From Hexactinellida sp. DTS-2022 (lineage: Eukaryota > Porifera > Hexactinellida), in NCBI GenBank assembly GCA_028753945.1, contig JAPNXP010000001.1, positions 7,492,501-7,556,500 of the forward strand: a stretch of DNA of 64,000 bases, given 5' to 3'. Below the pieces are notes generated by a model, which made no database searches, was not told where the DNA came from, and saw only the letters and a program-made list of their open reading frames with translations. Positions 20,913 to 33,100 of this stretch are shown piece by piece. Position numbers and translations under genes: made by a program. Positions within the stretch are counted from its first letter, which is position 1. Each line of letters begins with the position of its first letter.

Positions 20913-21704
20913 ATGAAGCTACAGCATAGACTTGAAATCTATCCAATAATATTTGTCTTATGGACTGTACTCGGCGTTGCAATTACGTTTTCAATTGGTA
21001 CTGCACTTGAACACTTCTCATATGTAATTCCAGCCATTAGTGCCACTGGAGAGTTCCCCCCTGAAAACGGGATATTCACCTTTGTAGTGACTATCTCAGC
21101 CTTCTTCTTTCTGATCATAAGCACGATTAGATTTAAGCAGATTGTCGATGCCAGGGAAGATTACCATATAGTTATTAGAATCCTGAACTTTATCGGCTAT
21201 TTAGCTGCTGTTTTGGTAATTATTGGCATTCTTATTGTCGGCTGTTTTGACTTGGCTGATCGACAAACTCTCCCTGTGCATATTACAGGAGCTTTTCTGG
21301 TTTATGGCCCGGGATTCTTCTACTATGTAATCCAGACAATAATTGGACCTTTTGTTAACCCCATGCGTTGGTGGAGATGGACGATCCTTATATCCAGGAT
21401 AGCTCTTCTCTGTATAGGCGCTTTAATGCTATTTCTATACTGCGTATCTTGGGGATTATATGTTCATTTCCGTAGCAACGCAACAAGCCTATTGGCATCT
21501 TATCAAATGAGTAACTCCACTAACAGCCCCAGTCACATAACGCGTACCCTACACAACCTAGCTCAATGGTTCATGGTTGCTAGCTTTTATGCATTGGCGT
21601 TAACTTTCATTCCAGAATTCTATAGAATAGAACTTATCTTCCGAATTCAAAATAGGAAACGGAAGAGAGATGAGATGTCAAACTCTTCAATCCAGTCTTT
21701 CTGA
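20913..21704 (+). CDS. DRAM/Frag1-family multi-pass membrane protein
   Basis: 263 aa from the ATG at 20913, matching the usual DRAM2 length (about 266). Family role: lysosome/Golgi-type membrane proteins that modulate autophagy (DRAM1/2) or related TMEM150 proteins. Visible family features: an early segment PIIFVLWTVLGVAITFSIG, a lumenal loop PAISATGEFPPENGIF (the family has a D/ATG..PE motif here), RFKQIVDA after TM2, HITGAFLVYGPG, and the C-terminal LAQWFMVASFYALALTFIPEF. About six hydrophobic segments and a short basic cytosolic tail (RKRKRDEM). An acceptor-like TTTACAG at 20840-20846 indicates at least one 5' UTR exon upstream. The open frame extends upstream without ATG, so the start rests on the first Met and family length. 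DRAM versus TMEM150 subfamily is not resolved. Confidence 0.85.
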   Translation: MKLQHRLEIYPIIFVLWTVLGVAITFSIGTALEHFSYVIPAISATGEFPPENGIFTFVVTISAFFFLIISTIRFKQIVDAREDYHIVIRILNFIGYLAAVLVIIGILIVGCFDLADRQTLPVHITGAFLVYGPGFFYYVIQTIIGPFVNPMRWWRWTILISRIALLCIGALMLFLYCVSWGLYVHFRSNATSLLASYQMSNSTNSPSHITRTLHNLAQWFMVASFYALALTFIPEFYRIELIFRIQNRKRKRDEMSNSSIQSF

Positions 21705-22257
21705 ACAGTTTGTAGAATATTGTTAAACTCATAGTACGTTTGTTATATTTGCTTTCTTTAATTAATTGTTCGAAGTATGTGCTTTCTATATTTTTTGCAA
21801 GCAATGAATTCCGATGGCTATAAAATTTGTAACTTTGGAATTTGTATCTAATGGTCATTGAACAACTACTTCATGTATCTCTAATGGTCTAAAATAATTT
21901 AGTTTTTCAACTATATTCAAATTATCTTAAGTTTGCTTCTCTTCTTACAAGTTTTTACTCTCAAATGTTTAAAAAAAATTAAAGTCTACATGACTACATC
22001 TCCATAGGCGACTTTTCTAATAACTTTAGATATTGTATATGCGAGATTGTTCTAAAGCATTCATATTATTTAATTAAAATCCACATGATGACCTTTTCTA
22101 CTTGGTGGACTATTAAAAAACCAGATCTTACTACTTACATGTAGTTCATAGTACATACTCCGTGATAGTTAACTGTACAGTATACACCCTCTATTTAATT
22201 AATTGCTTGTACTAATACATTATACTATGTTAGTATACTATGAATATGTATTACCTT

Positions 22258-22420
22258 CAGTGGTTTTTTTTAAGGATTTGCTCAGAGGGCCCTGCCAACA
22301 ATTAGAGGCCCTCACTCTACATTTCATGATATTGGGTACTTAGCACGTTAAAAATTAGAGGCCCATGGAGAAAAAATAGAGGTCCATTTTGGGCCTCTAA
22401 TTTGCCTTAAAAAATCACTG
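22258..22420. mobile_element. 163-bp hAT-like MITE
   Basis: CAGTGGTTTTTTTTAAGG and CCTTAAAAAATCACTG ends, with a perfect 8-bp duplication ATTACCTT at 22250-22257 and 22421-22428. The interior repeats AGAGGCCC. 21705-22249 (3' of the DRAM-like gene) has no other feature. Confidence 0.8.
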
Positions 22421-22758
22421 ATTACCTTTGATGTAACCTAAGTGCAAATATTCTCTAGTAGGCCACCTGAGGCCTTTTCCCACTGGAGGATTATTAGAGA
22501 GAACAGACTGTAATTAAAATGGTGGTTACATTCACAGTTTCATTCAAACGAGCGGCACGCATCTAGAGGCGCGTACATTTAAACTTGTTTGTCTAGGGCC
22601 CTAGGCGCACATAATATTGAAATACAAAGTGATCATTTATGTGTCAAAGTTCAAGCTTAGGTATGTATGCTTTTCACTTTTTACCCTGGATGAATTATCG
22701 GTTACATTTACTAGCCGCCTATCAAAACGTGGTGGAGAGTTGAGAGCAGTCCATTTAA

Positions 22759-23191
22759 CAGGGTTCTCCCGCTTTTTTGCCTTTTTTTCTCTCATCCTCC
22801 CGACCTCCCGCCAAACTTTTAAAACTCCCGCTTTTTGGAAATTGTTTATATATTTAGATTTTATGATAATTAAGTAAAATAACGGGATTTGTTTAAATTA
22901 TTCAAGTAAATTAGTCAACCTACGAGCAACAAGTTTTTTTAGTTTTAGTTTTTTTTCAAGATTTTCTAGTTGTAGTTCTTAATTTTCAGTTTTTTTTCGA
23001 GTATCAAGTTTTTTTTCCTAATTGTAGATATCAAAACATACTAAATAATCATATTATATCGTTCTATTCATGTTAGATTTTTAAAAATAGCATATATATT
23101 GAGTCTCCCGCTTTTCTCCCGCTTTTTGGTAAAACTCCCGCCAAAATTGGCAAAATCTCCCGCTTTTTTGTTTTCAGAGGTTGGCACCCTG
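22759..23191. mobile_element. Element filled with CTCCCGCTTTTT motif
   Basis: Starts CAGGGTTCTCCCGC and ends GGTTGGCACCCTG. At least eight copies of CTCCCGC with T-runs lie near both ends, and T-rich tracts fill the centre. AGTCCA lies on both sides, which may be part of a duplication. Resembles the other CAGGG-ended motif-filled elements. Confidence 0.5.
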
Positions 23192-24142
23192 AGTCCAATA
23201 GAAGAGCAAATCTTGTGAAATGATGTTCGGGCCTGCTTCGTATAACCTGGATCAGATTAATATCGATATCTGATTGTTGATATTAATATTTTCTAACGTC
23301 AATTCGTAATTTTAATTAATTCTTTAATGACCGACCTATAAATATAACCGCGTCGAATTGTGTTCAAGAATTGAGTAATTGTCTCAAGGAGACTGCCTTC
23401 TCAATTTGCTGACGGTTACTTACAGGACAGTTTATTTCTACGAGAGCAGAAAATGGTCATAAGTGTGCCTTTTGGCTCTTCCTGAACATAAATAAAAGAT
23501 TGATTCCGATGCACAAGTTTATTGTAGATAGAAAAGTTGTTCAAAAGGAATTTATAGTAATTAATTGATTATCCATCTTATCGCCATATCTGATTTCGCT
23601 ATTTAGTTATATTAAGCACATTTGTTTTGTGTTGGAAGTCCTGGTACTTATTTCGATTTCATCCTACATCTGTACCTCTGCTTGATGCAGTTGAAAGTTC
23701 GGCTGAAGCCAGATTCTCTACTAGGAGTGATTCGATAGAGTGAATAATAGAGAATCTCTCTTTACTCACAACAGCTGATGCGCTACTTCTATCCATGGTA
23801 TCTATTCAATTTGGCTTGAAACCCTCTAGTAACCTGAGACTAATGTTAGCTAACTTTTCCAAGGGCTTTCATAGCCTCATTATATGCAAAGGGGAATATA
23901 TAGAGGATTTCCAAGTAGAATATCGGTTAGAATTTATCGTTAATTTGAACACGAGTCACGATTATATATGGTATTGTAGAATTGATATCAACTCAGTACA
24001 GCTTGTGTTTTTCAATAAGAGAATGTTAATCGGATTGTAGATTACAAATCCCAGATCACTGTTCAAGACTATCTATATGCCCTCAATATTGTTTTTGCAA
24101 AATAGTTACTCATATTTAATGGGATCCTATAAATCAAGGCCC
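23192..24142. other. Intergenic, presumed TNNI3K promoter side
   Basis: No repeat or coding region that I can support. An 81-aa frame at 23795-24040 has no recognisable features. The segment directly precedes the first coding exon of the kinase gene, so the promoter and 5' UTR should lie here; no TATA box is convincing. Confidence 0.4.
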
Positions 24143-27100
24143 ATGAACCAAATTGTGTCAGGTAAGATGTATAGTTTAATTAATATATTGATTAGTTTCT
24201 TAAAACAACCGATTTTTATGGCTTTCTAAGTTTGTGTTTAAACTTATAGGAAGTTGATTTTAACGAATTGAGTTGGGTTTAATTATTGGAAACGCAGCTC
24301 AACAATTGCGCTAGATATACCTATGCTACAATGCAAGTTTACTGCTGAATACAAAGACTGTAGCAATGATTTATTGTTGCATATTGATTTGCTACTAACG
24401 ATTATTGCAAATGTATCAATTTATCTCATTTTTTTTCTTAATTTTCTCATTACATCGAAATATCGAATAAAGCTAATTACACATTCGACATCAACTTAAA
24501 TCCGTTTGGAGAAACGTACGAATGTTCGTTTTATCAGTTAAATCTCAATCATTTATTCAATACTTTATGAGTTGTGATATATTGAGACCGTGGGCAGTGA
24601 GGTTATAACTTATAAGCCTACACTTTAGCAGCTCCAGGTTGTGCAATTTTACATCATTAAAATATCTTTATTAAAGAATATTGCGATTCAATATATTTAT
24701 TTTGAATCTATTCTCGTATTTTTTTTTCATTTGATGCTTACTCCATCGTTAATTTATTTAGTCCCTAAGCTCGCGCCCCCGCATTATATATACTAATGCA
24801 TTTATTGAAATCATTTCCATTTAATATATAAGTAATATAACAACATAAAGTCATGCGATCACACTTCTGAATTTGATGGTATTTCATTTGCATAAATAAG
24901 CGTTAAGGCCCGTATAAATTTATGCATCAGTCAATAAATTTGTGAAATTAAATGAATCATTACTAATGAACACATCTGTCAGCTATAACTAACTATATTG
25001 AATATATTTGGTGTAATCTTGTGAATGTACTGTGAAGGAATTGTGTCTTTATGACATTATTCGTGTTTTGATGTTTTCTGATTCAGAAACAAAGATCGCA
25101 TCTCGAGTGTCCGAACATTACTTGAAACCTCGTTAATACCTATATTGCATATCTGGCAGATGTCACAATACTTATCCCAATGTCAACAATTAATACTCCA
25201 TACAAATCTTACCACCTGGCATAATGAATAATCTCACTACTAATTCCATTAACATGGAAAACGGTTTCTATTAATCTGTTGATAAAATGAGATGTATTAG
25301 TCACGTGATTTTGTTTACTTGTTTATTTTTATTTCCCAGATCAATGGAATAAAAAGTTGAGTGAAAACTACGAACATCTACACTCTCGTATTAGTGATGA
25401 ATTGAATGCAGTGCCAGATACTGGCTGGTCAATGCTGCACATAGCTTGTTGGTGAGTTTAATGTGTATGTGCACCCAGGATTTCATCTAGGCGTATGCAA
25501 CGCGCCTCCAGGTGCGTAATTTTAAAAGGAAACTATTCTAGGCGCGCGGGAAATTTTGCCTGGATAAAAGCCTGTGTACACCTGATACACCAATTGTGTA
25601 TTCGTAGTCTCCATTCATTATTGTACTTTTATATCTGTTAAAAGATTCCCTATACAGTCAACTCCGCTTAATAGAGCCACCGGTTAATCGGTTTCTCCGC
25701 TTAATCGGGTCAAAACAATCTGGTCCCGAGGTGGCTCTATTAAGCGGAGTCGACTGTATCTTGTTTCTTATTTGGGGATAAATACAGTTCATTATTTACA
25801 AAAGTTATATTAATTAGTGAGGATGAACTGGACCCTGTACTCGAGTTGTTACACACTCACTCGGTCTACCAACCGACTCAACCTGAGCACTTGACCCCTC
25901 TCCACATAGCCTGCATTAATGGTTAGTGAATAAGCCTCTTAGTTATATGCAATCCATAATCAATTTTAATATAAAACGGATTTGGATATATTTAATTATT
26001 TCGGATCAGTTAATTGCTTATAATATTTAGCTCGCTATAAAATAGTTAAAGTTCTGTTGGAGCAGAGTGCTGACGTAACAGTATTATCTCTTCATGGATT
26101 CTCGCCTGTTCACATTGCTGCTTCCAAGGTACAAACTAACTATTCTATTAACAGAAATATATTAATTATATTGAAAAATATAATACATAATAATAGTACA
26201 GTTGTTTCTAGTTTGTGGAAACAATTGATAAATTGAATGATCTTGTATATTTTCTCAAAACGAGTTATTGAGCTTTGAATACAAGCATTCATTTGTAGTG
26301 ATAGAGCGCATTTTCCAAAAATAATTTGACAATTCATAGTACTTAGTACGGTTAAAACTATTAATAAATACATATCGTTTTTATATGACTCTCTAGGGTG
26401 ATTGCATTCTTCTTAGCCAGCTACTGTCTACAGATATCAAACAAGTTAACGTTCGGTGCCAGTACGGGGGTCTGTCCCCACTCCACATTGCTTCTTTCAA
26501 AGGTCATTCAAATGTTAGTACAAAGTTTTATTCGTATTCAAGCTAACGTACCAATATTCTAAATGTATGGAAGGACAATCACACCAGTTGGGTTTCCCAA
26601 ATATTAATCAACTTGGACTCTATACCTTAGCTTATCATACTGCCAATTTGGTGTGTGAATTTTCCGTCATTAATTCTTTTTTAGAAAGTTCCTAATAAAA
26701 TATATTTCTAACATAAATGAAATTAGCGGCTGAAGAACGTTTAGGCCACTGTTTATATTAAAGTATTCAGCTCCACCACTCGCATCATATTTCCTACAGC
26801 ACTTTACTGCCATTCTAGTTAATATTGTCAATTTGTGGTAAGATTAATAACACAAGCATAAATTATAACTCGTATTATTACCTAACTTCAGGGAATTCAC
26901 ACATTAAAGTACACTCAACCTCTGAGATCCGGACCGTTCAGATACGGGCACCCTTATTGGTGTGAAGCCTAGCTAAAAATGTATTCATTTTACCATTAAT
27001 GGAGTTTAATAACAAAATTATATAACAAATACGTACATATCTTATATTATCCACAACCCGTTAAAAACATCAGTTTTTATTTTTTAAATGAATCTGAAAA

Positions 27101-30100
27101 ATGTGGATTACACACTTTAGAATTGCACATATCAGACAATGTATTTATAAGATCCGGGAAAATTCCCAGTTACGGGCACTTTGCAGACAACAGTTTCCGG
27201 ATAAGGGAGGTTTGAGTGTATTAACAAAATGAATTATACATTAAATATTAGCTATGGCGTCACCAATTAATGATATAATTATATCCCGTCCGCATCCTCA
27301 GAGAGAATTCGTGTGGAGCTGAAACAAGATCATCATTAATTTACACTGGCCTTAGCTTTAAAGGCGCTAGAGAATCATCGTTAAAACACCAAAATGCTGT
27401 TAATAGCCAATATGTCCTTAACAGCATTGTTTTGCTAAAAGGGATCCTTATTGATGAGAAAGCTAAGTTACCAATTGTCAGGAAGAACTATAGCAAAAAC
27501 AGCCACATTTCTACCTTTCATGCTAATTAATTTGCGTATATTTTATCTAGCTGGAATAACGAGTAAAATTATAGAGTATTTGTTGTAGGCAGTGGAGTAC
27601 CTTCTGAACCATGGCGCTGATCCCGAGCTACGAGACCTAATAGACTTCTCTCCTCTGCACATAGCCTGCTACTTCGGACACACAGAGGTAGTATATCCTA
27701 GTTATAGCATGCCACTGTTTCCAGTCTATACTGTTTATTGGTACGACTGATTGATAGTCTCGCTTTTCTTCTGAACATGGGAATTCGAATGTCTTATTTG
27801 TTGATAGATAATTATAATATTGATTATGCTTTTTGGGTAATAGCCAAAACAATATCGCAAAATAACTCTTGCTAGGAAATTTCGCTGTTTAATTAATAAG
27901 CTCAAAATGCCCATAGAAGTATATTATTATAGTATCTTAAATATATTATCAATTCATGTTGGACCTATCTACTTGGCATATGATTTATTTCAATAATTTC
28001 CTGAATTAATAACCCATGGGCATAAGTCGCCCAGTTTAAGGTATACAGGTTATGAAGCATCGCAGAGAATTTCCTTATGATCTTATATCAGGCGTAATAA
28101 ATATATACCGTTTATAGGGCCGGGGCTTTGGCCAAACTGATCATGACACCTATGATACCATTACTCTTGAGTACGCCATGATTAGGTATCCACTGTAGTA
28201 GTCTCTAACTGAGGGAGTATTGTAGGTTGTAGAAGCTCTTCTTACTCACGGGGCAGATATTAACGTAGAGGGACAGATCAACGACACGCCTCTGCACGTG
28301 TCTTGTTCCAGGGGACACACGGGGCTGTCTCTACTCCTCATTAATATGTTTAACCCGAACAGTAAGTCAGTATATAGCTAAGACTTGTAAGGTTACCATC
28401 AGTTGTTTAGTACTCGCAACTGATAACGAGAGACAACTGAGTCTGCACATAGCCGCTCGACTAGGGATGGTATCTGTTATTGACGCACTGTTGAATTCTG
28501 ATAAGAACATAACCCCCCACGCTCTCAACATATACAAAGATACACCTCTGCACATGTAAGCTAATTCTCATTCCTAATGCATTCCAAACGCTCGTTGACA
28601 TCCCTCTAATTAACAGAGCTTGCTACAGCGGTCAGCTGGGAGCTACCAAGAGGCTGCTGAAGGCTAGCGAGGACAGCCTGTCGATAGAGAACATATTCAG
28701 TGAGACACCTTTCCACAGGTAATAGATAAACGGACAATTCTAATGTTAACTTATTGATGTGTTAGCAATTAACCCAATAAAGTAAACAACTACAACAACA
28801 ATTAGTTTTTTTAATAGAAGGCAAAAATTCTGTCGATTGATTTCTTAATATTTCTTATAAAATTTATTGTTGCAGTTGTTATTAATTATCAAATAATAAC
28901 TACTACTAACTACTACGCAACAATTTTAATTTCAGAAATTTATAAGTGTACTTCCAACCATAGGCGTCATTAATGGGGGGGCAGGGGGCAGGCCCCCCTA
29001 GTTTTTAAAACTGGGGGGGCCGAGTATCCCAGGCCCCCCCAGTTTATTAACCTCGATGTTTCATAGATTGATTGTTTTTCCAATGAATGCGACTATTCAT
29101 TCGCAAGGTGTTACAAAAACAAATTGTTAATTTATTGTTAATTGTGTAATGATATTAACAATGAGATAATATTAATAATGAGGTATAGAGATAAACCTTT
29201 TTTGGCCCCCCCAGATTTTGAAGGATACCAAAAATATCGACGCCTATGCTTCCAACAGTTAGATAAACAATTAATTAGTTATTACAAGTAGGTCGCGTAT
29301 TTCTAATATATGAAAATTGTCTTTTACGCGTATCACGTAATACAGGGGTCGGCAATTATGTTTCACTATAACCCCATTTCAGTGCTCAGCACATCAATGT
29401 TACCCCGAATCCAGAAACTAAATTGATAAACATAAAGAACAAGATGTTTCATTTATAGACGAGACAACCGGAGTAAAACTACTGAATTTAATTCTGTTCA
29501 TAGCTTGTATAATGTCTAAAGTGGCACTTGCTACCCTTAATAATATCAGCAAACTGTGTCTGTATTTTGACAGTTGACATCTTATATCGCTTTCCGGAAG
29601 GTCTCGTTACCCCCAGAAAACATGAAATTACCCCCAATGGGGTAATTTACCCCTAATTGCCGACCACTGACGTAATATATTCATGTACATATGTAGAATA
29701 TCGAACTTATAATTACAGTCATAATAATATTTCCCCCCGTCCATATATTAAAATATTTCACTTTCCTAATAGTTAATTTGTCATTTGCCCTATGTATTAT
29801 ACAAATTTTAGATACAAATATTTCCAGATTTGTATTCCTGGTACTACAAGTTATATTACTGTTTGTCTGCTGGACACTCACACACATATTCTTCTAACGA
29901 ATGTATGTATCTATTTAGTGCTTGTACCAATGGGACGAATATAGACTTGATAAAGCTGTTGTTAGACTCTCCAAAGGTTGATATCAACATGCAAGGGAGA
30001 GATGGCCACACAGGTAACTAATTGGAATCCTAATTAGAATACTGTGTATTATTAATACAAATGTTTAAGGCTTGCATAGCGCGTGCTACCACGGACACGA

Positions 30101-33100
30101 AGAGGTTGTACAGTTCCTACTTGAGAACGGGGCTAATGCGCACCTAATGGCGCGGGGACAAGAGAGCGACCAGCTGTACGACGAGTCCTGTTTAATGTGG
30201 GCTTATGAGAAAGGTAGGTCGCGAGTACAGGTACATTCTGTTCTCTCTAATAGTCCACCAGTCGGAAAATGGCCCAATGTGGACTATTAGAGAACATGGA
30301 CTATTACTGATATAGAAATAGTTGATTTGGACAAGTAAATAAGTGGACTATTCGAAAAGTGGACAATTATAGAGAACAGACTGTAGTGTGTTTACTTATA
30401 TTTGATGATTGGATGTTCTATTTAACACAGGTTATGATGAAGTGATAACAATCTTAAAGCGTAAAGCTAGACCTCCTATGGAAGAAAACGGCAGTGTAGG
30501 AGACTACTCCCCTTCTAGCTCAGATTCATGTGAGTACATCTAGGTTACACTGGAGATATCTTATACATATAACAAGAGTAGAACTAACGATGTAACTAAT
30601 TAATCTCAAAAGATAAGTACGTATACGTCCAAAAGTTCTTACTAACTTAAGTTTCTAAATTTACACAAATTTCTTAGATAATTCTTTTGGTTATTTTATA
30701 ATCTCTGACTTTAACTTATACAGTCAGGTTCTTTTATTATGAACATTCAAGGGACCAAAAATTGTGTTCATAATAGAGAGATTTCATAATAAGCGAACTC
30801 AACTTAATACAAACCCTATGTAAGTTGTTAAATTGGGACCGTAGGGTTTGTTCATAATAAAAAATCTTCATATTAAGCAGACGAAATCTTGTTCATAATA
30901 AGCAGACCTGACTGTACTATACTTCTCCCTTCTTCAAATTAAAGCGGTGTTCATAACTAATAATCTTCCAGATATTTCGGTTGACGACGTTGGCGTTGAG
31001 ATCACATTCCATTTCTACCGTACTATAATTTTTCTCAGCCTTCCTTAACGCTCTGCTGTAGTAAGCAATCACTTGCCCGTCCTGTTCTACACTCCTCCCA
31101 AACCGGTTCCACTTGCGTCTGTACATAAAATATATTTCTTCCCAAAATTAGGACAATTTAAGTTTCTTAAATGCAACATCCACTTCTTCACTCCACGTGA
31201 ATGCGGTATCTGTAACTAACAGGGAATTTAACGGTTGTGTAATTGAAGCAAATTTGTTGCCCATAAAACTTTTTTGATATTTTTGATTCGTGGGTTGTGG
31301 CCAGTTTACGATAGATTCCACCCTACAATTCTGGGGTGACATCCCCAACTCAGAAAAAGTATGACCCAAATAATTGATCGATTGTTTTCCGATCCCACAT
31401 TTTCGTCCACGTAACGTCAATTTGTGTTTGCGAAGCCGTTGAAATACTTCGCATAGATCTTTCCGATGTGATTCCATATCTCGAGAAAATACTAAAATAT
31501 CATCGATTAAATTATCTTTGAGTGATCCAGTCCACTCAAAACTTGATCCATTATTCTTTGAAAGAAACTGGGTCCACCGGACGTGTGTCCGAAGGGAAGG
31601 ACGTTGAATTCGTAGAGTCCCATTCCAGGTCCTGGAGAAAAGGCAGTTTTCTCGCGATCTAAATCTATTACAGGTATCTGCCAGTAGCCTGACTTCAGGT
31701 CCAGTTTTGTAAAAAATTTCATGCCACTCAGTTTGTCCTGAACATGATCGGGAAGAGGTAGTGGGTACGCATCTTTCTGCGTGACTTTATTTAAACTCCG
31801 ATAATCAATACAAAATTGAAGACTGCTGTCTTTCTTCTTGACAAGCACTGGGGGAGCCAGCCATGAACCATTTGAAACCTTTATAACGCCCTTGCTAAGC
31901 ATTTCCTCAATTTGTGAATACATTTCTCGCTGATAGGCTTGTGGTATCATCTAGGCGGCAGCTTGATAGGAGGTGCGTTCCTCATATGGATCGGGATTGG
32001 TTCAACGTTTGCCACCCCAGGTACAGAAAGAAAAAGCTCCTGAAAGTACTTGATTATGTCTGTAAATTCCGCCTTGGTATCTGGATATTCAATACTACGT
32101 ATATGAATTGTCGTACTTAGGAACGGCTCCTAGACAATCCCAATCTTCCTCTTCTTGATCCATTGAATTAGAAGCTGAATAAGCTTCCGGGTATTTAGCC
32201 TGTGAACGGGACATGAATGTTGTATGTTCTCAGAATCATTTTGAAGATCTAAGGTAGTTATCCTCCCGGTTGTAGGTCCAATAGCTACTCTATTAGCAAA
32301 GTCAAGGCTGATTCGATGATTTGAAAAAAGTCAATCCCTAGAATACAATTTGTAATAAGAGAAGATGCTATAATGAATTTTTGAAGTGATCGAAATTTGC
32401 CAATCGTATTTCCAACTCTGCCTCGCCCAGAGATTGCATCTTATTCCCGGTTGCTGTTAATAACAGTTGTTCTGTTGATCTAGGGATGATATCCTTTACT
32501 CTTCTAAATGTGGTATTTGAAATAAGACTAACGGAAGATCCACTATCCAGCATCAATTTCTGCTACAATGTATAGGCGTCGGAGCTGCAGCGGCTGGGGC
32601 GGCCATGGCCGCCCCACTTTTTGTTGAAATTAAATAAATACAGCATATTGGCTGAGGATGTCCTCGGCCATCCTCAGATCAATTTCTACTCTTCGTCGAA
32701 CCACTTTCTTAGGAACAAATAATATACTTATGACGAAAAGTGGAGCGGCCTAGCGGTCACCCATTGCCAGGCCCGTTTTGGTCGCTCACTAACTCTGTTA
32801 AAATACAATTATGGCCGCCCCACTTTTATTTTGCTTCCGACGCCTCTGCAATGTACATATATTTCACAAGTTTACAAAGAGCTACGAAGCGGGACCTTGT
32901 TTCGGCTCTCCAACAAGTCCCTTGAAGTTTAAATTTTGTCCCACGGGTGGTTCCGGGCAATTCCTCATTATGTGTCCTGTTTGTCTACAATTATAACATC
33001 GCACTTGTCGAACTGGATTCGAAGTAAATGTCCGAGGACTAGGACAATTTTGTACGGTATGCCCTCTTCCTCCACATACAAAACACTTGAACTCCCTGGG

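Noticed and set aside
23795-24040. 81-aa frame upstream of the kinase gene
   Set aside because: No recognisable domain or splice link in frame with the first exon; probably chance.
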